From: Euzebyaceae bacterium
Lineage (GTDB): Bacteria; Actinomycetota; Nitriliruptoria; Euzebyales; Egibacteraceae
DNA length: 12,911 nt
Assembly: GCA_013698135.1 (NCBI GenBank)
Contig: JACCVM010000061.1
Coordinates: 1 to 12,911, forward strand
Direction: 5' to 3'
Position numbers and translations under genes: made by a program. The notes under the pieces were generated by a model. That model ran no database searches. It was not told where the DNA came from and saw nothing but the letters and a program-made list of their open reading frames with translations. Below are positions 6,855-12,911 of the stretch, piece after piece; the first letter of the stretch is position 1, and each line of letters opens with the position of its first letter.

Positions 6855-9164
6855 ATGCCAGAACCGCAGCTGGAAGCAGTGCCGCTGCAAGTAGACGCGG
6901 AGCTTCGCGTCGAGGTCGAGCTTCCACGACTTGATGGTTTCGACGACGCCCTGGACCCTGTCGAGCTGCATCGGGTCGTGACGCTGGACCACCCGTTGGT
7001 GGAGCCGTTGGAGACGTTCGCCCCGCGACTGCGGTTCATCGAGCAGCTGCCCAAACCGGAGCTCGATCTGGCCACGCTCGTAGGGGCACCGCCCAGACGC
7101 GTCTCGCACCGCCAGTGGCAGAGCACCCTGGATGTCAGCCAGGGTGGGCGCGGGACGTGCTGGGCATTCGCTGGCATCGCGGCGCTGGAGGCCGCCTATG
7201 CGCGCAAGGGGATGCGCGTCGATCTGTCGGAGCAGTACCTGTTCCACCTCTCCAAGGCGCACGAGAACCACAGAGCCGGCCCTGGCATCCACTCACTTGT
7301 TGGCTTCCAGGGCAGCTCCGACATCGTGCACCACCTGTCGTACTGGGCGGTGCCGCTCTCGGCGCACGTGCCCTACATCGACCAGCCGCAACTGCAGGCG
7401 CTGGCCAACTCGATCCCTGGCACGGGGACAGCGCTGTCCGGCGCAGGCGGGGGCACCAGGGAGCAGGCCGACTGGTTTGAGTACGACCTGCGCACGATCC
7501 CGCTCAACGGCCGATGGTTCGCCCAGTACAAGGTGAAGACCTACGCCAGCTTGACGAACTTTACGAACGACGACATCAAGACGGTGCTGGCTGCTGGTTA
7601 CGACGTGGTTGTCGACGTCAACGACAAGATCAACAACGGTGGCCACGCTATTTTGATCTACGGGTATGACGACGCAACGCAGACATTCGACATCAAGAAC
7701 TCCCAGGGACTACCCGGTTTCGCCACCATGCGGTATTCCGGCGACCCGCAGTTCGACATCTTCTACAACAGCGCCTATTACGTCACCGACGTGGCACCGG
7801 TCGAGACGCAGTGGGCCGCGATGTGGCTGGGCCGCTGGGAGACCGACCACGACGGTTGGCGCGGGCGGCTCGTGGTGCGTCGCTTCCTCGACATCCGAGG
7901 CGACGGTCAGCTGCCCGGTCCCGGTAGTCGTATCAGCCTTGGCACCTGGTACGGCGAGGACGGCCGCACGCTTGATGTGGTGGGCCACTTCGTCGACGGC
8001 GGGCGGGGCCTGCACTGCGCGATCGGCGACCAGCCCTTCGAGCTGTATCTGCATACGCGGGACCCCTACCGCGCCGGCGGCCGTTGCATATGGAACAACA
8101 CGCCGTTCGGTGTTGTCCTGTCGCGGGGCACCGCCGTCGGCGCGGGCAGCGGGTTTCACCGGACCGAGACCATCGGTATCTGGGACACCGTCCACGACGG
8201 CTGGCGCGGGCAGTTGCGCATCGGCGCCGACCCCTCGTACGTCCAAGCGGCTGACGGCGTCGTCCGGCGAGCATGGATCGACCCCGGCGCCACGCCGCAC
8301 GTTGTCGACACGCACGTCGACTTCGGTGGTGACAACCGCGACCAGCATTTCCAGCTTCTGGCCCACACCCGCGAGGACGGGCTGCTCGGCGGCGTCACGT
8401 CGTGGGCGGGCAGGGGCTGGCCCGTCGAGGGCCGGATGGCGCAGAACCTCTACGCGATCACCCCCGCGGGTGACCTCAACTGGTACCGCAACACGGGCCG
8501 GGCGGCCCGGGCCGGGAACTGGGACGGACCGAAGAAGGTGGGGTCGGGATGGGGCACCTTCACCACGGTGTTCGGTGGCGGCGACGGCGTGGTCTACGCC
8601 GTCGCGCCCGACGGCAAGCTGCAGTGGTACTTCCACGAAGGGCGTAACCAGGGCACCTTCCAGTGGCAAGGGCCCCGGGAGATCGGTACTGGTTGGGGAG
8701 ACTTCGCGCGCATCATCCCCGGCGACGGCGGCGTGATCTACGTCGTCACCCGCAGCGGTGACCTGCTGTGGTATCGCCACCTCGGACGTCGGGACGGCAC
8801 CTTCAACTGGCAAGGTCCTGCGCGCGTAGGCACGGGGTGGGGCGGCTTCGTCGCTCTCGCCGCCGGACCTGACGGGACCATCTACGGCACGCTGCCCGAC
8901 GGGAAGATGGTGTGGTATCGCCACTTCGGCCACGACCAGGGGTACTGGATCTGGCACGGTCCGTTGCAGGTGGGCAGTGGTTGGCAGCCCTACAAACGGA
9001 TCTGGGCCGTCGGCAACGGCTTCGTCTACGGCATCAACGACGCGGGCGATCTGTACCTGTGGCGCCACCACGGCTTTCTCACCGGTGAGGGTTCCTGGAC
9101 CGATGGGGTCAGGGTGGGCAACGGATGGACCGCCTCTGCCGTGACAAAGGCCTTCGCCACCTGA
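6855..9164 (+). CDS. Papain-family (C1) cysteine protease with duplicated central domain and tachylectin-2-like propeller
   Basis: A 769-residue multidomain protein. Residues about 75-315 form a papain-like C1 peptidase: oxyanion Gln96 in SQGGRGTCWAF, nucleophile Cys102, His264 in NNGGHAILIYGYD, and Asn282 in DIKNSQG (papain has NSWG). Residues about 320-530 contain two copies of an unrecognised 90-105-residue unit, each marked by HDGWRG and later by HTR. Residues 531-769 are five consecutive 48-residue repeats of the form 'YxxxxxGxLxWYRHxG...WxGPxxVGxGW', matching the five-bladed propeller of tachylectin-2, a GlcNAc/GalNAc-binding lectin. I see no signal peptide, so export, if it happens, uses an unseen route. 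ATG 6855 is chosen for its GGGAG site five bases upstream. An in-frame TTG (6762) and ATG (6780) lie within or beside the palindrome and would add 31 or 25 uncharacteristic residues. Likely role: a glycan-targeted protease; the target is unknown. Confidence 0.88.
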   Translation: MPEPQLEAVPLQVDAELRVEVELPRLDGFDDALDPVELHRVVTLDHPLVEPLETFAPRLRFIEQLPKPELDLATLVGAPPRRVSHRQWQSTLDVSQGGRGTCWAFAGIAALEAAYARKGMRVDLSEQYLFHLSKAHENHRAGPGIHSLVGFQGSSDIVHHLSYWAVPLSAHVPYIDQPQLQALANSIPGTGTALSGAGGGTREQADWFEYDLRTIPLNGRWFAQYKVKTYASLTNFTNDDIKTVLAAGYDVVVDVNDKINNGGHAILIYGYDDATQTFDIKNSQGLPGFATMRYSGDPQFDIFYNSAYYVTDVAPVETQWAAMWLGRWETDHDGWRGRLVVRRFLDIRGDGQLPGPGSRISLGTWYGEDGRTLDVVGHFVDGGRGLHCAIGDQPFELYLHTRDPYRAGGRCIWNNTPFGVVLSRGTAVGAGSGFHRTETIGIWDTVHDGWRGQLRIGADPSYVQAADGVVRRAWIDPGATPHVVDTHVDFGGDNRDQHFQLLAHTREDGLLGGVTSWAGRGWPVEGRMAQNLYAITPAGDLNWYRNTGRAARAGNWDGPKKVGSGWGTFTTVFGGGDGVVYAVAPDGKLQWYFHEGRNQGTFQWQGPREIGTGWGDFARIIPGDGGVIYVVTRSGDLLWYRHLGRRDGTFNWQGPARVGTGWGGFVALAAGPDGTIYGTLPDGKMVWYRHFGHDQGYWIWHGPLQVGSGWQPYKRIWAVGNGFVYGINDAGDLYLWRHHGFLTGEGSWTDGVRVGNGWTASAVTKAFAT
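7812..8441 (+). repeat. Internal duplication in the papain-lectin gene (HDGWRG units)
   Basis: Two diverged units, about 7812-8129 and 8169-8441. Both open with a Trp-rich segment ending HDGWRG (W-E-T-D-HDGWRG-R-L and W-D-T-V-HDGWRG-Q-L). They continue with a His-[FV]-V-D-x-G strand, then a 'Q-P/H-F-x-L-x-x-HTR' strand, and end in Gly-Gly and a Trp/Gly loop. The predicted content is beta-strand-rich. I cannot assign a known family. Confidence 0.7.
8445..9161 (+). repeat. Five tandem tachylectin-type propeller blades
   Basis: Blades of 48 codons begin at 8445, 8589, 8733, 8877 and 9021; the last has 47 codons and ends at the stop. The shared core is an aliphatic-Tyr pair, PxGxLxWYR, a His/Gly turn, a W-x-G-P segment and [IV]GxGW. 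Nucleotide identity is visible locally, for example tggtatcgccac near 8768 and again near 8912, suggesting fairly recent or homogenised duplication of blades 3 and 4. Confidence 0.85.
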
Positions 9165-9171
9165 GCCGGGG

Positions 9172-9783
9172 CTATGTCGACAGGTCGGCCACGGCGCGGG
9201 GAAGGCGTGACAGGCCCGTGTAGGCCAGGGCGGTCAGATGGTCGGCGACCACCTTCTTGTCGGGCGTCCGCTCGTCGGCCCACCACGCCCCGACGTGCAC
9301 GACCATGCCGACCAGCGCGTGGGCGTACAGCGGCGCGGTCGCCAGGTCGACGCCGGTGCGGGTGAAGAAGTCGCCCAGGACCTGCTCGGCCTTGCCCGCC
9401 ACCTCGGACAGCAACCCGGCCATCCCGCCACCGGAGAAGCCCGCCGGCGAATCGCGGATCAGCACGCGGAACCCGTCAGGATCGGCCTCGATGTAGTCCA
9501 GGAACGCCATGGCGCTGGAGCGGACCTGCTCGCGCGCGCCGAGGCCGGGACCAAGGCGGTTGGTGATCATCTCCAGCAACCGGGAGCTCTCGCGGTCGAC
9601 GACCACGGCGTACAACCCTTCCTTGCCGCCGAAGTGCTCGTAGACGATCGGCTTGCTGACTCTGGCGCGGCTGGCGATCTCCTCGATCGAGGCGCCGTCG
9701 TAGCCGAGCTCGGCGAAGACCCGTTTGGCGACCTCGACGAGCTGCGTCCGCCGCTCGCTGGCGGTCATGCGTCGTTCCGTCAT
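9172..9783 (-). CDS. TetR/AcrR-family transcriptional regulator
   Basis: A 203-residue one-component regulator. The N-terminal TetR helix-turn-helix is clear: RRTQLVEVAKRVFAELGYDG (11-30), then ASIEEIASRARVSKPIVYEHFGGKEGLY (31-58), with the usual recognition-helix Tyr-x-His-Phe. The rest is the variable helical ligand and dimer domain. ATG 9783 is favoured because TAGCGT ends 7 bases upstream, the leaderless spacing; ATG at 9768 is a weaker alternative, and reading further upstream enters the glpK gene in another frame. It lies 38 bases downstream of glpK on the same strand but has its own promoter-like box. Its stop is only 7 bases from the stop of the convergent protease-lectin gene. The ligand and target are unknown; the palindromes at 3018-3037 and 6763-6780 are the only strong TetR-style sites in the window. 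Confidence 0.9.
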   Translation of the reverse strand: MTERRMTASERRTQLVEVAKRVFAELGYDGASIEEIASRARVSKPIVYEHFGGKEGLYAVVVDRESSRLLEMITNRLGPGLGAREQVRSSAMAFLDYIEADPDGFRVLIRDSPAGFSGGGMAGLLSEVAGKAEQVLGDFFTRTGVDLATAPLYAHALVGMVVHVGAWWADERTPDKKVVADHLTALAYTGLSRLPRAVADLST

Positions 9784-9790
9784 GCTGGTG

Positions 9791-9796
9791 ACGCTA
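9791..9796 (-). promoter_or_regulatory. Candidate -10 box for the tetR gene (leaderless start)
   Basis: TAGCGT on the minus strand is followed by exactly 7 bases and then the ATG at 9783, the arrangement typical of actinobacterial leaderless genes. The same hexamer precedes gpmA. Confidence 0.5.
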
Positions 9797-9821
9797 CTCG
9801 CTCGTCGGAGCGGGGCCGCGA

Positions 9822-11309
9822 TCAGTCGGTGGCCCAGGCCAGGCTGCGCTGCACCGCCTGGCGCCAGCGGGCCTGGCGCGCGTCGCGCTCGGTGGCCCCC
9901 ATCACAGGATCGAAGCGACGCTCCAACTGCCACACGGCGCCCAGCTCCTCTGTCGACGACCAGACCCCCGCACCGAGGCCGGCGAGAAAGCCAGCCCCCA
10001 TCGCGGTGGTCTCGGCAACGGTGGGGCGCAGCACCGGCACCCCGAGCAGATCTGCCTGGAACTGGCACAGCAGGTCCATCGCCGAGGCGCCGCCGTCGAC
10101 GCGCAGCTGCTCGGGCGCTAGCCCGGAGTCGACCTGCATCACCTCCAGGACGTCGCGGGTCTGATACGCCATCGCCTCGACCACCGCCCTGGCCAGGTGC
10201 GCCCGAGTCGTGCCCAGCGTGATCCCCACCAGCGTGCCGCGCGCGTACGGGTCCCAATGGGGCGCGCCAAGGCCCGTAAAGGCGGGCACCAGGAACACGT
10301 CGCCGGTGTCGTTGACCTCGGCGGCCAGCGGGCCGGCTTCGGCGGCCGAGCCGATGATGCCGAGGCCGTCGCGCAGCCACTGCACCGCGGAGCCGGTGGC
10401 GAAGATCGACCCTTCAAGGGCGTAAACCGGGCCCTTGCCGAGGTCCCATGCCACGGTGGTCAGCAGCCGCTGCGATGCCACCGCCCGGGAGCCGGTGTTG
10501 AGCAGCACGAAGCTGCCGGTGCCGTAGGTGTTCTTGGAGGTGCCCGCCTCCCAGCAGCCCTGCCCGAACAAGGCCGCCTGCTGGTCGCCGGCGACGCCGC
10601 GGATCGGGACCGCGGCGCCGAAGAAGACGTCGGGGTCGGTGGTGCCGAAGTCGCCGGCGTTGGGGCGGACCTCCGGTAGTCCGGCCGCCGGCACGCCCAG
10701 CAGTTCGCACAGCTCGTCGCTCCATTCCCCGGCGTGGATGTCGAACAGCATCGTGCGGGAGACGTTGGCCGGGTCGGTGGCGTGCACCCGCCCGGCGGTC
10801 AGCTTGGCCACCAGCCAGCTGTCCACCGTGCCGAACGCCAACTCGCCACGCTCGGCACGTTCCCGCAGCCCACCGGACTCCAGCAGCCACCCCAGCTTGG
10901 TGGCGGTGAAGTAGGCGTCGATGACCAGCCCGGTGCGAGACCTGATCAACTCGGCATGGCCGGCCTCGCGCAGCTCGTCGCAGCGCCGGGCGGTGCGCCG
11001 GTCCTGCCACACGATGGCATGGTGCACGGGCTGGATCCGAGCGCGGTCCCACACCACCGCCGTCTCGCGCTGGTTACTGATTCCCAGCGCAGCCAGACGC
11101 CCGGCATCGGTGCCCGACGCGCGCAGCGCCTGGCCGCAGGCGTCGATGACCGCCGACCAGATCTCGTCGGCGTCGTGCTCGACCCAGCCCGGGCGCGGGA
11201 AGTGCTGGGGGAACTCGGCGTAGCCACGAGCCAGCACCGAGGCGCGCTCGTCGAGCACCAGCGCCGTCACCCCGGTGGTGCCGGCGTCCATCGCGAGAAT
11301 CCTGGCCAC
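9822..11309 (-). CDS. glpK: Glycerol kinase (FGGY family)
   Basis: It phosphorylates glycerol to sn-glycerol 3-phosphate with ATP. The 495-residue protein aligns with E. coli GlpK over its whole length. Glycerol contacts Arg81-Glu82 (SNQRE), Tyr133 (DAYF) and catalytic Asp242 (GVAGDQQAALFGQ) are present, as are the YGTGSF and DGGAS nucleotide-binding motifs. The N-terminal phosphate loop reads MDAGTTGV, where GlpK usually has DQGTTS. The loop between 'TTDPDVFFG' and 'VPIRG' lacks the Gly-Gly-Thr-Arg segment that binds fructose 1,6-bisphosphate in E. coli, and also the phospho-His site known from Enterococcus, so neither control is expected. I chose GTG 11309-11307, with GGAG seven bases upstream, over the in-frame ATG at 11324. 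That gives MARILAMDAG, the usual family start. It is divergent from pfkA; no glycerol facilitator or glycerol-3-phosphate dehydrogenase is nearby. Confidence 0.95.
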   Translation of the reverse strand: MARILAMDAGTTGVTALVLDERASVLARGYAEFPQHFPRPGWVEHDADEIWSAVIDACGQALRASGTDAGRLAALGISNQRETAVVWDRARIQPVHHAIVWQDRRTARRCDELREAGHAELIRSRTGLVIDAYFTATKLGWLLESGGLRERAERGELAFGTVDSWLVAKLTAGRVHATDPANVSRTMLFDIHAGEWSDELCELLGVPAAGLPEVRPNAGDFGTTDPDVFFGAAVPIRGVAGDQQAALFGQGCWEAGTSKNTYGTGSFVLLNTGSRAVASQRLLTTVAWDLGKGPVYALEGSIFATGSAVQWLRDGLGIIGSAAEAGPLAAEVNDTGDVFLVPAFTGLGAPHWDPYARGTLVGITLGTTRAHLARAVVEAMAYQTRDVLEVMQVDSGLAPEQLRVDGGASAMDLLCQFQADLLGVPVLRPTVAETTAMGAGFLAGLGAGVWSSTEELGAVWQLERRFDPVMGATERDARQARWRQAVQRSLAWATD

Positions 11310-11347
11310 GTCCCTGCTCCACATTTCAAGATGGCTACGGCCTGTGG

Positions 11348-11353
11348 AGTCTA
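11348..11353 (-). promoter_or_regulatory. Candidate -10 box for glpK
   Basis: TAGACT on the minus strand lies 38 bases before the preferred GTG start, leaving room for a leader of about 30 bases with the GGAG site. It lies back to back with the pfkA -10 box 20 bases away. Confidence 0.4.
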
Positions 11354-11373
11354 GGAAGGCGACGCGGCCCGCT

Positions 11374-11379
11374 TAGGAT
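11374..11379 (+). promoter_or_regulatory. Candidate -10 box for pfkA (leaderless start)
   Basis: TAGGAT is followed by exactly 7 bases and the ATG at 11387. There is no Shine-Dalgarno in those bases, so a leaderless transcript is the simplest reading. Confidence 0.5.
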
Positions 11380-11386
11380 CCCCGCA

Positions 11387-12424
11387 ATGGTGACGCGAAT
11401 CGGAGTGCTCACAGGCGGCGGTGACTGCCCCGGGCTGAACGCGGTCATCCGGGCGATCGTCCGGCGCGGGGACGACGAGCACAACACCGTTGCCGTCGGC
11501 TTCCGCAATGGTTGGCAGGGCGTGCTGGAGGGCAACCCGCAGCAGCTGACGCGCGACTCGACCCGAGGGATCCTCCACCGCGGCGGCACGATCATCGGCA
11601 CCAGCCGTGTCAACCCGGTCGACAGCCCCTCCGGGCCCGAGCGGATCGCCGAGACCCTCGAGGTCCACGAGCTGTCGGGCCTGATCGTCATCGGCGGCGA
11701 AGGCACCCTGTCGGCGGCGCGGCGGCTGTCCGACGAGCACGGGATCCCCATCGTCGGTGTGCCCAAGACCATCGACAACGACCTCGGCGGCACCCAGTTC
11801 ACGATCGGCTTCTCCACCGCGCTGGACGTCGCCACAGAGGCCGTCGACCGCCTGCACTCCACCGCCGAGAGCCACAACCGGGTGATGCTGCTGGAGGTGA
11901 TGGGCCGCCACGTCGGCTGGATCGCCACCTACGCCGGGATCGCCGGCGGCGCCGACGCCATCCTCATCCCCGAGCAGCCGTTCCACATCGACCGTATCTG
12001 CCGGCACCTCAAGCGCCGCCACGGGTCGGGCCGGACCTTCTCCATCGTCGTGGTCGCCGAGGGTGCCGTCCCCGCGGCGGGCACGCTGGACATGCCCGAC
12101 TACGAGCATGACGAGTTCGGACGGCCGATCTTGGGCGGCATCGCCAACTTCTTGGGCCCGCAGATCGAGCAGCGCACCGGCTTCTCTACCCGGGTGACGA
12201 TCCTCGGCCACGTGCAGCGCGGTGGCACGCCCAACGCCTTCGACCGGGTACTCGGGTCCAGCATGGGGGTCGCCGCCGTCGACTGCGCGGCCACCGGCAT
12301 CTGGGGCCGGATGGTGGCGATGCGTGGCAATGCCATCGTGCCGGTCCCGTTGGAGGAAGCGACCCGCGAGCTCAAGGGTGTCCCGGCGGGCATGTACGAG
12401 GTGGCCGAGGTCTTCTTTGGTTGA
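11387..12424 (+). CDS. pfkA: 6-phosphofructokinase
   Basis: It converts fructose 6-phosphate to fructose 1,6-bisphosphate, the committing step of glycolysis. The 345-residue protein is complete, from MVTRIGVLTGGGDCPGLNAVIR to AEVFFG. Motifs are the phosphate loop GGGDCPGLN (10-18), GGEGT (103-107), the catalytic PKTIDND (126-132, base Asp130), and MGRHVGWIA. The Gly in GGEGT, at the position that distinguishes ATP from pyrophosphate enzymes, together with Lys127, is the combination of actinomycete group III PfkA (Streptomyces, Mycobacterium). That combination points to ATP use rather than pyrophosphate, though biochemistry would decide. ATG 11387 appears leaderless. The end overlaps by 8 bases a small ORF that leads into the threonine aldolase gene, so a pfkA-ltaE operon is likely. 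Confidence 0.96.
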   Translation: MVTRIGVLTGGGDCPGLNAVIRAIVRRGDDEHNTVAVGFRNGWQGVLEGNPQQLTRDSTRGILHRGGTIIGTSRVNPVDSPSGPERIAETLEVHELSGLIVIGGEGTLSAARRLSDEHGIPIVGVPKTIDNDLGGTQFTIGFSTALDVATEAVDRLHSTAESHNRVMLLEVMGRHVGWIATYAGIAGGADAILIPEQPFHIDRICRHLKRRHGSGRTFSIVVVAEGAVPAAGTLDMPDYEHDEFGRPILGGIANFLGPQIEQRTGFSTRVTILGHVQRGGTPNAFDRVLGSSMGVAAVDCAATGIWGRMVAMRGNAIVPVPLEEATRELKGVPAGMYEVAEVFFG

Positions 12425-12551
12425 GCTGCGGGTCGGCAACGACCTCGATGTGGCCGCGCCAGCGGCGGTGGGCTACTACGCGCGCATCGGTCTGCGCCGG
12501 CACGACTCCGCCTGGTGCCTGGCACCCGACGAGAAGGTGAGCGGCCAGTGA
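12417..12551 (+). pseudogene. 44-codon ORF resembling the C-terminal end of a GNAT acetyltransferase
   Basis: Read from TTG 12417 the product is 44 residues. Its core, VELRVGND followed by AAVGYYARIGLRRHDSAW, matches the last part of GNAT N-acetyltransferases ('V-x-L-x-V...N...A-x-x-x-Y-x-[KR]-x-G-[FL]'). The acetyl-CoA-binding strand and loop that should precede it are missing; the upstream DNA is the intact 3' end of pfkA in another frame. A GAGG lies five bases before the TTG, the ORF overlaps pfkA by 8 bases, and its stop overlaps the next gene's start as GTGA. It could be a relic of a deleted acetyltransferase gene, kept because it couples translation, or a genuine small protein. The GNAT resemblance is by eye and short, hence modest confidence. 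Confidence 0.4.
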
Positions 12552-12911
12552 TCGACCTGCGCAGCGACACGGTCACCAAGCCGACCCCCGAGATGCGGCG
12601 GGCGATGGCCGACGCCGAGGTCGGCGACGACGTCTACGGCGAGGATCCGACGATTCTGCGGCTGCAGGAGCGCACCGCCGAGCTGTTCGGGCGTGAGGCC
12701 GCCCTGCTGTGTCCCAGCGGCGTGATGTGCAACCAGCTGTGGCTGCGGGTGCTGGCTCGGCCCGCCACCGAGGTGGTCATCGAGGCCGACGCGCACATCG
12801 TCAACTACGAGGCCGGCGCCGGGGCGCTGCTGGCCGGCGTGCAGTTCCGCACGGTTGCCGCCGGCTACGGGTTGCTCAGCGCCGACGACGTCGCGGCGGC
12901 GATCCGAGCTG
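12548..12911 (+). CDS. ltaE: Low-specificity L-threonine aldolase, PLP-dependent (N-terminal part)
   Basis: The first 121 codons are present; the gene runs off the right edge before the PLP-binding lysine. The start MIDLRSDTVTKPTPEMRRAMADAEVGDDVYGEDP is diagnostic of the fold-type I threonine aldolase family, which splits L-threonine or L-allo-threonine into glycine and acetaldehyde. LCPSGVMCNQ (about 56-65) is the phosphate-binding turn, and His in 'EADAHIVNYEAG' is expected to stack on the PLP ring. GTG 12548 overlaps the preceding stop (GTGA), with AAGG about 10 bases upstream, indicating translational coupling to the small ORF and pfkA. Alternative: a related beta-eliminating lyase, since family members share this N-terminus. 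Threonine aldolase is by far the best fit. Confidence 0.93.
   Translation, partial: MIDLRSDTVTKPTPEMRRAMADAEVGDDVYGEDPTILRLQERTAELFGREAALLCPSGVMCNQLWLRVLARPATEVVIEADAHIVNYEAGAGALLAGVQFRTVAAGYGLLSADDVAAAIRA

Noticed and set aside
7710..9071. Minus-strand open frame of about 453 codons opposite the protease-lectin gene
   Set aside because: The plus strand carries intact catalytic motifs and regular propeller blades; the antisense product has no recognisable domain.
8445..9161. Tandem repeat as a CRISPR or DNA-level satellite
   Set aside because: The periodicity is 144 bases in frame, conserved mainly at the protein level, and fully explained by propeller blades.
11310..11324. ATG 11324 as the glpK start
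   Set aside because: The GGAG ribosome binding site lies inside this short extension and points to GTG 11309, which matches the family N-terminus.
11351..12439. Minus-strand open frame of about 362 codons opposite pfkA
   Set aside because: PfkA motifs on the plus strand are complete; this frame is a composition shadow rich in Gly, Asp, Ala and Val.
1..12911. Mobile element, integron, prophage or RNA gene
   Set aside because: No transposase, integrase, phage structural motif, tRNA-like cloverleaf or rRNA segment could be recognised on either strand.

Overview
The window is very GC-rich, about two thirds or more by eye, with strong G/C preference at third codon positions, frequent GTG starts and several genes whose TANNNT -10 box lies only 6-8 bases before the start codon. 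Together with a stearoyl-ACP-type desaturase, a LAL-type LuxR regulator and an actinobacterial-style PfkA, this points to an actinomycete-like bacterium. A deep-branching class such as Nitriliruptoria or Acidimicrobiia is possible, but that is inference. Coding density is high, no gap reaches 300 bases, and I see no RNA gene, CRISPR array, insertion sequence or integrase.

Left block (1-2987, all minus strand): a secreted SpoIVB/S55-type serine peptidase (cut by the window's left edge), leucyl aminopeptidase pepA, a small five-cysteine putative zinc-ribbon protein, and a short-form cofactor-dependent phosphoglycerate mutase. Facing it (3079-4002, plus) is a ferritin-like acyl-ACP desaturase. 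Its promoter is covered by a 20-bp operator-like palindrome. The desaturase is followed by two copies of a hairpin-containing repeat.

Middle block (4088-9783): an 870-residue LAL/MalT-type ATPase-LuxR regulator (minus) is divergent from an unusual 769-residue papain-family protein (plus). That protein consists of a C1 cysteine protease domain, a duplicated domain I do not recognise, and a C-terminal five-bladed tachylectin-2-like propeller. An 18-bp perfect palindrome lies upstream of its preferred start. A TetR regulator (minus) ends only 7 bases from the protease stop codon.

Right block (9822-12911): glycerol kinase glpK (minus) and 6-phosphofructokinase pfkA (plus) diverge from a compact 77-base promoter region. 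After pfkA a 44-codon ORF resembling the C-terminal end of a GNAT acetyltransferase overlaps both pfkA and the following threonine aldolase gene, which runs off the right edge. Most of the window is central metabolism (gpm, glpK, pfkA, threonine aldolase) and peptide turnover. The protease-lectin with its divergent regulator and operator is the accessory-looking and most interesting part.
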